From contig NZ_SRXU01000008.1 of NCBI RefSeq assembly GCF_004792695.1, positions 62,001 through 126,000 on the forward strand: 64,000 nt of DNA, read 5' to 3'. How positions within the stretch are numbered: position 1 is the stretch's first letter; each line of letters begins with the position of its first letter. The translations under genes and the position numbers were made by a program. This document shows positions 57,472 to 64,000 of the stretch, one piece after another. This stretch comes from Sphingomonas naasensis (GTDB taxonomy: Bacteria > Pseudomonadota > Alphaproteobacteria > Sphingomonadales > Sphingomonadaceae). The notes under the pieces were generated by a model. That model worked only from the letters and a program-made list of their open reading frames with translations. It searched no databases and was not told the origin of the DNA.

Positions 57472-57700
57472 TTCACGCGAAGCCGCAAAGGCACGAAGAG
57501 AAGTTTGTTCACGCGGAGGCGCGGAGACGCGGAGATTGGGAATCGCCGCTTCAGCGACCCTCATCCCATCGCGCGCGCCAGGTATCGGGAAATGGGAGAG
57601 GCGGCTGACGCCGCCGGAACGCCTGCATCCTCCGCGTCTCCGCGCCTCCGCGTGAACCGCTTTTTTCTTCTTCACGCCTTCGCGGCGTCGCATGAGAACT
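57472..57700. repeat. Composite inverted repeat with 28-bp perfect arms
   Basis: The arms at 57507-57534 (starting gttcacgcggaggcgcggag) and 57630-57657 are exact reverse complements over 28 bases. Outer arms (about 57477-57498 and 57673-57695) are also inverted with about four mismatches in 22. The whole fills most of the 241-base spacer between two valine-pathway genes. Confidence 0.85.
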
Positions 57701-57704
57701 TTCA

Positions 57705-58745
57705 ATGACCGACGTCCTCACCTTCACCGAAGGCCGGGTCGGCCGCATCCGGCTCAACCGGCCAAAGGCGATCCACGCGCTCGACACCGGCATGTGCGCC
57801 GCGATGCTTGACGCGCTGACTGCGTGGCGCGCCGATACCGCGATCGAAGCAGTGCTGATCGACCATGCCGAGGGCCGCGGCTTCTGCGCAGGCGGCGATA
57901 TCCGGATGATCGCGGAAAGCGGCGCCGGCGATGGCGCCTCGGCGCGCGATTTCTTCCGCGCCGAATATCAGCTCAACCATGCGCTGTTCACCTATGCCAA
58001 GCCGATCGTCGCGTTCATGGACGGGATCACCATGGGCGGCGGCGTCGGCATCTCGCAGCCGGCGAAGTTCCGGATCGCGACCGAGAACACCCGATTTGCG
58101 ATGCCCGAGACCGGGATCGGCCTGTTCCCCGATGTCGGCGGCGGCTGGTATCTCTCGCGCCTGCCCGGCCATCTCGGCGAATATATCGCGCTCACCGGCG
58201 CACGGCTGAACGGCGCGGATTGCCTCGCGCTCGGCCTCGCCACTCATTTCCTCCCCGCCGACGGGCTGGAGCAGGCCAAGGCCGCGATCGCCGCCGATCC
58301 GCAGGCGATCGCCACGGCGCTCGACGCCCTGTCCGCCGCGCCGGGCGAGACGACGATCCTCGAACACCGCGCCGAGATCGACCGGCTCTTCGCCGGCGAC
58401 ACGCTCGAGGATATCCTCGCTGCGCTCGCCGCCGATCCGGGCCTGTGGGCGAAGGAGCAGCTGGCGATCCTCGCCACCAAATCCCCGCAGGCGATGAAGG
58501 TCTCGCTCCATCTCGTCCGGCAGGGCCGGCACATGCCGAGTTTCGAAGACGAGATGCGGCAGGAATTCGCGGTTGCCAGCCGCGTCGTCCAGCGCCCCGA
58601 CTTCGCCGAGGGCGTCCGCGCGGTGATCATCGACAAGGACAATGCGCCGCGCTGGAACCCCTCGACAGCCGAGGGCGTCAGCGATCATGTCATCGACCAG
58701 ATCTTCGCGCCGCTGGCCGATGACGAGCAATGGGAACCCCGATGA
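57705..58745 (+). CDS. 3-hydroxyisobutyryl-CoA hydrolase (enoyl-CoA hydratase family)
   Basis: This 346-residue crotonase-fold protein has GFCAGGDIRMI near residue 60 and the ETGIGLFPDVGGGWYLSRLPG region in two parts near residue 130, which is the marker of the HIBCH branch rather than true hydratases. The enzyme hydrolyses 3-hydroxyisobutyryl-CoA in valine degradation. It follows the composite inverted repeat and overlaps the next start by ATGA. It fits between the dehydrogenase and mmsB in the pathway. Confidence 0.93.
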   Translation: MTDVLTFTEGRVGRIRLNRPKAIHALDTGMCAAMLDALTAWRADTAIEAVLIDHAEGRGFCAGGDIRMIAESGAGDGASARDFFRAEYQLNHALFTYAKPIVAFMDGITMGGGVGISQPAKFRIATENTRFAMPETGIGLFPDVGGGWYLSRLPGHLGEYIALTGARLNGADCLALGLATHFLPADGLEQAKAAIAADPQAIATALDALSAAPGETTILEHRAEIDRLFAGDTLEDILAALAADPGLWAKEQLAILATKSPQAMKVSLHLVRQGRHMPSFEDEMRQEFAVASRVVQRPDFAEGVRAVIIDKDNAPRWNPSTAEGVSDHVIDQIFAPLADDEQWEPR

Positions 58746-59095
58746 CCTTTTCCTCGCCCGCCGATTTCTACCATGTCGTCAAACGCGCGTGGAGCGCCGA
58801 GACGATCCCCGACGCGTTCGACTCCGCCAATCCCTGCCGCAACCAATGCGCGGTCACCGCGCTCGCCACGCAGCATTTCTTCGGTGGCGACATCTTCAAG
58901 ACCGCGACCAAGGGCGGCACGCATTTCTACAACCGGATCGACGGTCGTTTCTGGGATCTCGCAGCCGATCAGTTCGACGAGCCGATCCCCTATGACAACA
59001 GCCCGAGCTCGATCGGGGAAGCGCACGAGCACGCCACCCCGGCGCAGCTCGCGGCGCTGCTCGCCAATGTCGCGCGCGTGCATCAGGAGGCCTGA
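58742..59095 (+). CDS. YunG-like hypothetical protein, 117 aa
   Basis: This 117-residue cytosolic protein resembles the YunG family: AFDSANPCRNQCAVTALATQ near residue 25 and GGTHFYNRIDGRFWDLAADQF near 60 (in two adjacent parts). Cys, His and Asp residues are in an order reminiscent of papain-like folds, but catalysis is not established. Its ATG overlaps the hydrolase stop by four bases (ATGA), so it is in the valine operon. Its role there is unknown. Confidence 0.78.
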   Translation: MTFSSPADFYHVVKRAWSAETIPDAFDSANPCRNQCAVTALATQHFFGGDIFKTATKGGTHFYNRIDGRFWDLAADQFDEPIPYDNSPSSIGEAHEHATPAQLAALLANVARVHQEA

Positions 59096-59869
59096 ATGGC
59101 GTACGAAACCATCCTCATCGAGCAGCGCGGCGCCGTCACGCTCGTCACCCTCAATCGCCCCCAGGCATTGAACGCGCTCAACGGCCAGGTGCTGTCCGAG
59201 CTGCTCGATGCGATGGCCGCGTTCGACAAGGACGCATCGCAGGGCTGCGCGGTGATCACCGGCAGCGAAAAGGCCTTCGCCGCGGGTGCCGACATCAAGG
59301 AGATGCACGCGCAGGGCTTTGCCGACATGTACGGCCATGACTTCTTCGCCGGCTGGGACGCATTCACCCGCACCCGCAAGCCGGTCATCGCCGCAGTCGC
59401 CGGCTACGCGCTGGGCGGCGGCTGCGAGCTCGCGATGATGTGCGACTTCATCCTAGCGGCGGATTCGGCGAAGTTCGGCCAGCCGGAGATCAAGCTCGCG
59501 GTCTCGCCCGGCATGGGCGGCTCGCAGCGGCTCACCCGCGCCGTCGGCAAGGCCAAGGCGATGGAGATGTGTCTGACCGGCCGGATGATCGACGCCGCCG
59601 AGGCCGAGCATGCCGGCCTCGTCGCGCGCATCGTCCCCGCCGCCGATCTGGTCGAGGATGCGGTCAAGACCGCTGCGACGATCGCATCGATGGCCCCGCT
59701 CGCGGTGCTGGCCAACAAGGAGATGGTCAACGCCGCCTATGAGACGACGCTCGCGCAGGGCGTACAATTCGAGCGCCGGCTGTTCCACGCGCTGTTCGGC
59801 ACCGCCGATCAGAAGGAAGGCATGGCCGCATTCGTCGAGAAGCGGCCGGGGAACTGGTCGGGGAAGTAG
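59096..59869 (+). CDS. Enoyl-CoA hydratase
   Basis: This 257-residue crotonase-type enzyme has [15 protein letters not shown] near the start, [10 protein letters not shown] near residue 65, [11 protein letters not shown] with catalytic Glu near 106, and [20 protein letters not shown] with the second catalytic Glu near 126. Both catalytic Glu are present, so it should be a true hydratase. In this cluster it would hydrate methacrylyl-CoA in valine degradation. It starts right after the YunG-like stop. Confidence 0.93.
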   Translation: MAYETILIEQRGAVTLVTLNRPQALNALNGQVLSELLDAMAAFDKDASQGCAVITGSEKAFAAGADIKEMHAQGFADMYGHDFFAGWDAFTRTRKPVIAAVAGYALGGGCELAMMCDFILAADSAKFGQPEIKLAVSPGMGGSQRLTRAVGKAKAMEMCLTGRMIDAAEAEHAGLVARIVPAADLVEDAVKTAATIASMAPLAVLANKEMVNAAYETTLAQGVQFERRLFHALFGTADQKEGMAAFVEKRPGNWSGK

Positions 59870-59877
59870 CTATTATC

Positions 59878-59955
59878 GTCACCCCGGCGCAGGCCGGGGG
59901 CCGGAGCCGCGAAGCACAACGCATGCGGCTCTGGAACCCGGCTTTCGCCGGGACG
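59878..59955. repeat. REP-like inverted repeat between ech and mmsB
   Basis: cgtcaccccggcgcaggccg (59878-59897) and a relative near 59935-59955 (cccggctttcgccgggac) are inverted copies of the same family seen elsewhere. They lie inside the valine cluster. Confidence 0.6.
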
Positions 59956-59977
59956 GCGGATTTGGGAAGAGGGTCAC

Positions 59978-60856
59978 ATGGCACGCATCGCATTCATCGG
60001 GCTGGGCAATATGGGCGGCGGCATGGCCGCCAACCTCGCGAAGCACGGCCATGACGTCCGCGCTTTCGATCTCTCCGCCGAGGCGCTCGACCGGGCAAAG
60101 AAGGCAGGCTGCCTCCCCGCCGAGAGCGCCAATGCCGCGATCGAGGGCGCCGAGGCGGTGATCACCATGCTGCCCGCGGGGCGCCATGTCGAAGCGGTCT
60201 ATACCGACAATATCCTCCCGCATGCCGATGCCGGCGCGATCCTGATCGACTGCTCGACGATCGACGTCGCCACCGCGCGCCGCGTGGCCGATGCCGCCGC
60301 CGCGCATGGCCTCGCCGCGGTCGACGCGCCGGTCTCGGGCGGGATCGCCGCGGCCAATGCGGGAGCGCTCACCTTCATGGTCGGCGGCAGCGAGGCGGCG
60401 TTCAGCCGCGCCGAGCCGTTCCTGTCGGACATGGGCAAGGCGGTGATCCATGCCGGCGCCGGCGGCGCGGGTCAGGCCGCCAAGATTTGCAACAACATGA
60501 TGCTCGGCGCGACGATGGTCGCCACCTGCGAGAGCTTCGCGCTCGCCGAGAAGCTGGGGCTCGATCTCCAGAAGCTGTTCGACATCGCCTCGGTCAGCTC
60601 GGGCCAGAGCTGGTCGATCACCAGCTATTGCCCGGTCCCGGGCGTCGGCCCCGAGACCCCGGCCGATCGCGACTATCAGGGCGGGTTCGCCGCGGCGCTG
60701 ATGCTCAAGGACCTCAAGCTCGCGCTCGAGGCCGCGGCGAGCGTCGGCGCGCAGACTCCGATGGCGGCGCGTGCCGAGGAGCTCTACACCCGTTTCGCCA
60801 ATGGCGAGGGCGCGACGCTGGACTTTTCGGGGATCATCCGGATGCTCAAGCGCTGA
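59978..60856 (+). CDS. mmsB: 3-hydroxyisobutyrate dehydrogenase
   Basis: MmsB oxidises 3-hydroxyisobutyrate to methylmalonate semialdehyde with NAD. The 292-residue protein has the Rossmann motif GLGNMGGGMAANL near residue 7, the substrate-binding DAPVSGG near 117 and GAGGAGQAAKICNNM with the catalytic Lys near 170. This matches the beta-hydroxyacid dehydrogenase family. It completes the set with mmsA, the hydrolase and the hydratase. A REP-like repeat separates it from the hydratase. Confidence 0.95.
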   Translation: MARIAFIGLGNMGGGMAANLAKHGHDVRAFDLSAEALDRAKKAGCLPAESANAAIEGAEAVITMLPAGRHVEAVYTDNILPHADAGAILIDCSTIDVATARRVADAAAAHGLAAVDAPVSGGIAAANAGALTFMVGGSEAAFSRAEPFLSDMGKAVIHAGAGGAGQAAKICNNMMLGATMVATCESFALAEKLGLDLQKLFDIASVSSGQSWSITSYCPVPGVGPETPADRDYQGGFAAALMLKDLKLALEAAASVGAQTPMAARAEELYTRFANGEGATLDFSGIIRMLKR

Positions 60857-60923
60857 CCGGCACGCGAGACCATCGTCCGCCCGCACCGCGACGCGGAGCC
60901 TCGCCGGGGAGGGAGCGTAGACC

Positions 60924-62003
60924 ATGGCGATGACGCGAATCGTGCAGCATTGGGTCTGGGCCGTGCCCGCCGCGGCGTGGCTGCTGCTCCTCGCCGGCGC
61001 GGGCATCACGATTCCCCCGCTCCTGCTCGGCGTCGTGCTCATCGCGACGGTGCTCGCCGCGGTGCATCATGCAGAGGTGGTGGCGCACCGCGTCGGCGAG
61101 CCTTTCGGCACCTTCCTGCTCGCCGTCGCGGTCACCGTGATCGAGCTCGGGCTGATCATCACCCTGATGCGCGCGGCCAGCGCGGGCGCGGCGACGCTGG
61201 CGCGCGACACCGTGTTCGCGGCGGTGATGCTGATCCTCAACGGCCTGCTCGGCGTGTGCATCCTCGTCGGGGCGATCAAGCATCGCGAGCAGAGCTTCCA
61301 GCAGAGCGGCGTAAGCGCCTCGCTCGCCGCGCTCTGCGCGCTGACCGTGCTCACGCTGGTCCTGCCCAATTTCACGGTGAGCGAGCCCGGCCCGGCCTAT
61401 TCGCCGGCGCAGCTCGGCTTCGTCGCGGTGGTGTCGTTCTTGCTCTACGCGACTTTCGTAATGGTCCAGACCGTCCGTCACCGCGACTATTTCCTCCCGC
61501 CGCGCGCTGTCTCGTTCGACCCCGACACCCACGCCGATCCGCCGTCCAACCGCCGCGCCCTCGCCTCGCTCGGGCTGCTGCTCGCCTGTCTCGGCGGGGT
61601 GGTGCTGCTCGCCAAGGCGCTCGCCTATCCGATCGAGAAATGGGTGATCGGCGCCGGCGCGCCGCAGGCGGTGGTCGGCGTGATCATCGCGGCGCTGGTG
61701 CTGCTCCCCGAGAGCGTCGCCGCGGTCCGCGCCGCACTCGCCAACCGACTCCAGACCAGCATGAATCTCGGGCTCGGCTCGGCGCTCGCCACGATCGGGC
61801 TCACCATCCCCGGCGTCGCCGCGCTGTCGCTGGTCGCCGACATGCCGATCGCGCTCGGGCTCATCCCCAAGAGCCTCGTGCTGCTGTTCCTCACGCTGAT
61901 CGTGTCGACGCTGTCGCTTGCCACCGGACGCACCACGATCTTGCAGGGCGTGGTCCATCTGGTGATCCTCGGCGTCTATCTGTTCACCACCGTGGTGCCC
62001 TGA
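60924..62003 (+). CDS. ChaA-type Na+/Ca2+:H+ antiporter
   Basis: This 359-residue membrane protein has about eleven hydrophobic segments arranged as two repeats of the CaCA family. The two alpha repeats appear as AVTVIELGLIITL near residue 69 and LVLLPESVAAVRAALANRLQ near 255, carrying the conserved acidic residues. E. coli ChaA exchanges Ca2+, Na+ or K+ for protons. The gene stands alone, with GGAGGGAG before the ATG. Ion choice is inferred from the family. Confidence 0.92.
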   Translation: MAMTRIVQHWVWAVPAAAWLLLLAGAGITIPPLLLGVVLIATVLAAVHHAEVVAHRVGEPFGTFLLAVAVTVIELGLIITLMRAASAGAATLARDTVFAAVMLILNGLLGVCILVGAIKHREQSFQQSGVSASLAALCALTVLTLVLPNFTVSEPGPAYSPAQLGFVAVVSFLLYATFVMVQTVRHRDYFLPPRAVSFDPDTHADPPSNRRALASLGLLLACLGGVVLLAKALAYPIEKWVIGAGAPQAVVGVIIAALVLLPESVAAVRAALANRLQTSMNLGLGSALATIGLTIPGVAALSLVADMPIALGLIPKSLVLLFLTLIVSTLSLATGRTTILQGVVHLVILGVYLFTTVVP

Positions 62004-62013
62004 ATCAAAGGCA

Positions 62014-62119
62014 CGTCACCCCCGCGAAAGCGGGGGCCCATCTCGTGCGCGCGCAACGAATGCGCCTGTGCATTTGCGGGTGGTTCGGGAGATGGGTCCC
62101 CGCTTTCGCGGGGATGACG
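62014..62119. repeat. REP-like inverted repeat with about 31-base arms
   Basis: cgtcacccccgcgaaagcgg (start 62014) and the inverted relative ending ggggatgacg (62110-62119) pair over about 30 bases with few mismatches, between the antiporter and the beta-helix gene. Confidence 0.75.
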
Positions 62120-62167
62120 AGGCGACGATTAACCCGGTCTTTCCACCCCGGCGCGCATAAACCTGCC

Positions 62168-63091
62168 ATGCGCGCAACGATCCTGCTTCTCGCCCTCGCC
62201 GCCCCTGCCGCCGCGCAGGAGCGCGCCGCACCGTTCGTCGTCGCCGAGACCGGGCAAGGCTATGCCACGATCGACGCGGCGGTGACCGCGATCCGTGACG
62301 ACGATGCGACGATCCTGATCGCGCCGGGCGCCTATCGCCAGTGCACCGTCCAGACCGGCGGCAAGATCGTCTTCAAGGCGCGCCAGCCCGGCACGGTGAT
62401 CTTCGAGAAGACGGTGTGCGAGGAAAAGGCCGGCTTCGTGCTGCGCGGGCGCGGCTCGTCGATCGATGGCATCATCTTCCGCGGCTATGCGGTGTCCGAC
62501 GGCAACGGCGCCGGCATCCGCCACGAGATGGGCGACCTGACCATCACCAATTCGATGTTCCTCGACAGCCAGGAGGGTATTCTCGGCGGCGGGCACGAGA
62601 CAGTGCGGAAGGTCAGCATCGATCGCTCGACCTTTGCCGGGCTCGGCCAGTGCGAGACCGAGAATTGCAGCCACGCCATCTATCTCGCGGTCGATGGCGA
62701 CGTCTCGATCACCCGCTCGCGCTTCGAGCGCGGTACCGGCGGCCATTACGTCAAGCTGCGCGCGCGCCGGGTCAACATCACCGATTCGAGCTTCGACGAC
62801 AGCGCCGGCAAGAAGACCAACTACATGATCGACCTGTCCGAGGGCGGCACCGGGCTGATCGCGCGCAACACCTTCGTGCAGGGACGCAGCAAGGACAATC
62901 ATTCGGGGCTGATCGTGATCGCCGCCGAGGGGCGGACCTATCCCTCGTCGGGGCTGCGCATCGAGGACAATATCGCCAGCATGGCCCCCGGCGCGCCGCC
63001 CAACCCCGCGTTCGTCGCCGATCTGAGCGGCTCGACGATCGAACTCAGCGCCAACCGGCTGAGCGGCATGCGGGCATTCGAGCGGCGGTAA
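62168..63091 (+). CDS. Secreted right-handed beta-helix protein, 307 aa
   Basis: This 307-residue protein has a signal peptide (LLLALAAPAAAQE) and a right-handed parallel beta-helix, seen as coils such as DLTITNSMFLDSQEG, KVSIDRSTFAGLG, DVSITRSRFERGTGG and RVNITDSSFDDSAG. The start FVVAETGQGYATIDAAVTAI and ILIAPGAYRQ are like pectin-lyase-type domains that act on polysaccharides; no catalytic residues can be assigned. It precedes the phosphatase gene convergently. ATG 62168 has no strong ribosome binding site. It is not similar to the beta-helix protein at 14239 beyond the fold. Confidence 0.82.
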   Translation: MRATILLLALAAPAAAQERAAPFVVAETGQGYATIDAAVTAIRDDDATILIAPGAYRQCTVQTGGKIVFKARQPGTVIFEKTVCEEKAGFVLRGRGSSIDGIIFRGYAVSDGNGAGIRHEMGDLTITNSMFLDSQEGILGGGHETVRKVSIDRSTFAGLGQCETENCSHAIYLAVDGDVSITRSRFERGTGGHYVKLRARRVNITDSSFDDSAGKKTNYMIDLSEGGTGLIARNTFVQGRSKDNHSGLIVIAAEGRTYPSSGLRIEDNIASMAPGAPPNPAFVADLSGSTIELSANRLSGMRAFERR

Positions 63092-63099
63092 TTCCCTGT

Positions 63100-63215
63100 T
63101 CCCTTTGGGAAAGGGAGGGAGGCGCGACGCGCCGGAAGGGTGAGAGTCGAGCCGCACTCACCCTTTCCACTCGCTTCGCGAGCGGGCCCCTTCCCGCTCC
63201 CAAGGGAAGCGGGAG
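63100..63215. repeat. Intergenic inverted repeats between convergent genes
   Basis: Palindromes ttccctttgggaaaggga (63099-63116) and cccgctcccaagggaagcgg (63193-63212) with a copy of ctcgcttcgcgag occur between the beta-helix and phosphatase genes. They probably act as terminators for both. Confidence 0.5.
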
Positions 63216-63221
63216 TTTAGC

Positions 63222-64000
63222 TCACCGGCACGTATCTCCCGGCCCCGCGTCGAGATCGAGGCAGCGGCCGTCGATCTCCACCGGCACCTTCACCCCGATC
63301 AGCGACGCCAGCGTCGGCGCGATATCGACGGTCTCGACCGACAAAGGCTGCTCGAACCCGGTCATCCCCTTGCGCCAGAACAGGATCGGCACGCGCCGGT
63401 CATAGTCCCAGAAGCTGCCATGCGTGGCGATCGAGCCGCCCTCGGTGCCGGCGATCGGCGTGACCCGCGGCTTGAGCGCGATGACGAGATCGCCCGAGCG
63501 TCCCTTATCGTACGAGGCAGCGGCACGCTGGAGCAATGTCCAGGTCTCGGGCGGAGTATGGACTTGGCGGGTCGCTTCGATCTGGGCGCGGGTGAACACC
63601 GCCTCGACCTGCGGATTGGCCGACCAGCGCTTGATCGCCTCGGTCTGGACCCGGGCGCGATTGGCGGCGCTCAGTCCCGGCGCGAAATAGACGTCGCCCG
63701 AATTGCCGCCAACCAGCACCGGGCCGATGATGCCCAGCGCCGCACCGATCTCCTTGCCCATCGTGCCCGCATCGAGCCCGCGCGCCACCCGCGCCGCCAT
63801 CGGCGCTGCATGCTCGCGGTTGCGCTCGGGCATGTCGTGGCCGCCGTGATCGGCGGTCAGCGCCACGGCGTAATCGACGCCGGTCTGGTCGAGCACGGCG
63901 AACAGCTTGCCGAGCGTCTGGTCGAGCGCGAGCAGCTGGAGGCACATCTCGCTGCCCGCGGTGCCGCGGGTGTGACCGACATAGTCGGTCGCCGAGGCGC
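63222..64000 (-). CDS. Alkaline phosphatase family protein (SPAP/PafA type), 3' part
   Basis: This is the C-terminal portion (about 259 residues) of a type I phosphodiesterase/phosphatase-fold enzyme running past the right edge. The visible metal-site motifs are SATDYVGHTRGTAGSEM near the edge and LTADHGGHDMPER about 30 residues later, as in the Sphingomonas alkaline phosphatase SPAP and PafA. The Thr/Ser nucleophile is outside the window. The end contains GSFWDYDRRVPILFWRKGM and PTLASLIGVKVP. Such enzymes release phosphate from phosphomonoesters in the periplasm. The true start is beyond 64000; the Met at 63947 is internal. Confidence 0.92.
   Translation of the reverse strand, partial: ASATDYVGHTRGTAGSEMCLQLLALDQTLGKLFAVLDQTGVDYAVALTADHGGHDMPERNREHAAPMAARVARGLDAGTMGKEIGAALGIIGPVLVGGNSGDVYFAPGLSAANRARVQTEAIKRWSANPQVEAVFTRAQIEATRQVHTPPETWTLLQRAAASYDKGRSGDLVIALKPRVTPIAGTEGGSIATHGSFWDYDRRVPILFWRKGMTGFEQPLSVETVDIAPTLASLIGVKVPVEIDGRCLDLDAGPGDTCR

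Noticed and set aside
57705..58745. Plain enoyl-CoA hydratase
   Set aside because: The FPDVGGGWYLS pattern and the pathway context fit the 3-hydroxyisobutyryl-CoA hydrolase branch better.

Overview
This window is chromosomal DNA of high G+C content from an alphaproteobacterium, most probably Sphingomonas or a close relative in the Sphingomonadaceae. The signs are the protein sequences of the core genes, an alpha operon without rpsD, a TonB/cobalamin uptake locus, a SPAP/PafA-type alkaline phosphatase at the right edge, and many short intergenic inverted repeats of the 'cggcgaaggccgg' kind. I see no prophage, insertion sequence, CRISPR array, tRNA or rRNA.

Left part (1-23700). This is a mosaic of housekeeping and envelope genes. 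It holds the 3' part of accC, an ArsC-family reductase, purL, a DUF3052 protein, a nitroreductase, a DUF418 membrane protein and an iron-storage pair (bfd-bfr) behind two Fur-box-like palindromes. An Hpt phosphotransfer protein follows, then the yfgM-like/bamB/der group, panB, and an ArsC/Spx-like plus GNAT pair. After these come a secreted beta-helix protein with a nine-G tract at its likely transcription start, a YciI protein, guaA, several unknown proteins, a serine hydrolase with an altered YxN motif, a tandem pair of paralogous secreted proteins and a prolyl oligopeptidase.

Centre (23700-44720, minus strand). This is the str-S10-spc-alpha ribosomal protein superoperon: rpsL-rpsG-fusA-tuf-rpsJ, then rplC through secY and adk, then rpsM-rpsK-rpoA-rplQ. 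Readable promoters lie before rpsL and before rpsM. Terminator-like hairpins lie in the rpsL leader, between tuf and rpsJ, rpsJ and rplC, rpmD and rplO, rplO and secY, and after rplQ, so the cluster is probably transcribed in segments or attenuated. Three small envelope genes sit between adk and rpsM. S12 carries Arg at position 88 where E. coli has Lys, a known streptomycin-resistance position.

Right part (44900-64000). A bactofilin gene diverges from the str operon. A DUF4142 protein and a soluble chemotaxis-type receptor follow. A cobalamin riboswitch heads a btuB-btuF-btuC-btuD uptake operon. Next is a valine/isobutyrate degradation cluster: mmsA, isobutyryl-CoA dehydrogenase, 3-hydroxyisobutyryl-CoA hydrolase, enoyl-CoA hydratase and mmsB. 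Three envelope genes with ATGA overlaps and one YunG-like gene lie within it. A 28-bp perfect inverted repeat with outer arms separates two of its genes. The window ends with a ChaA-type antiporter, a second secreted beta-helix protein and the 3' part of an alkaline phosphatase gene.

I did not find a clearly new multi-gene system. The best leads are the S12 Arg88, the G9 tract at the beta-helix promoter, the segmented ribosomal operon with a str leader attenuator candidate, the tandem Fur-like sites, and the envelope genes embedded in the valine operon and between adk and rpsM.
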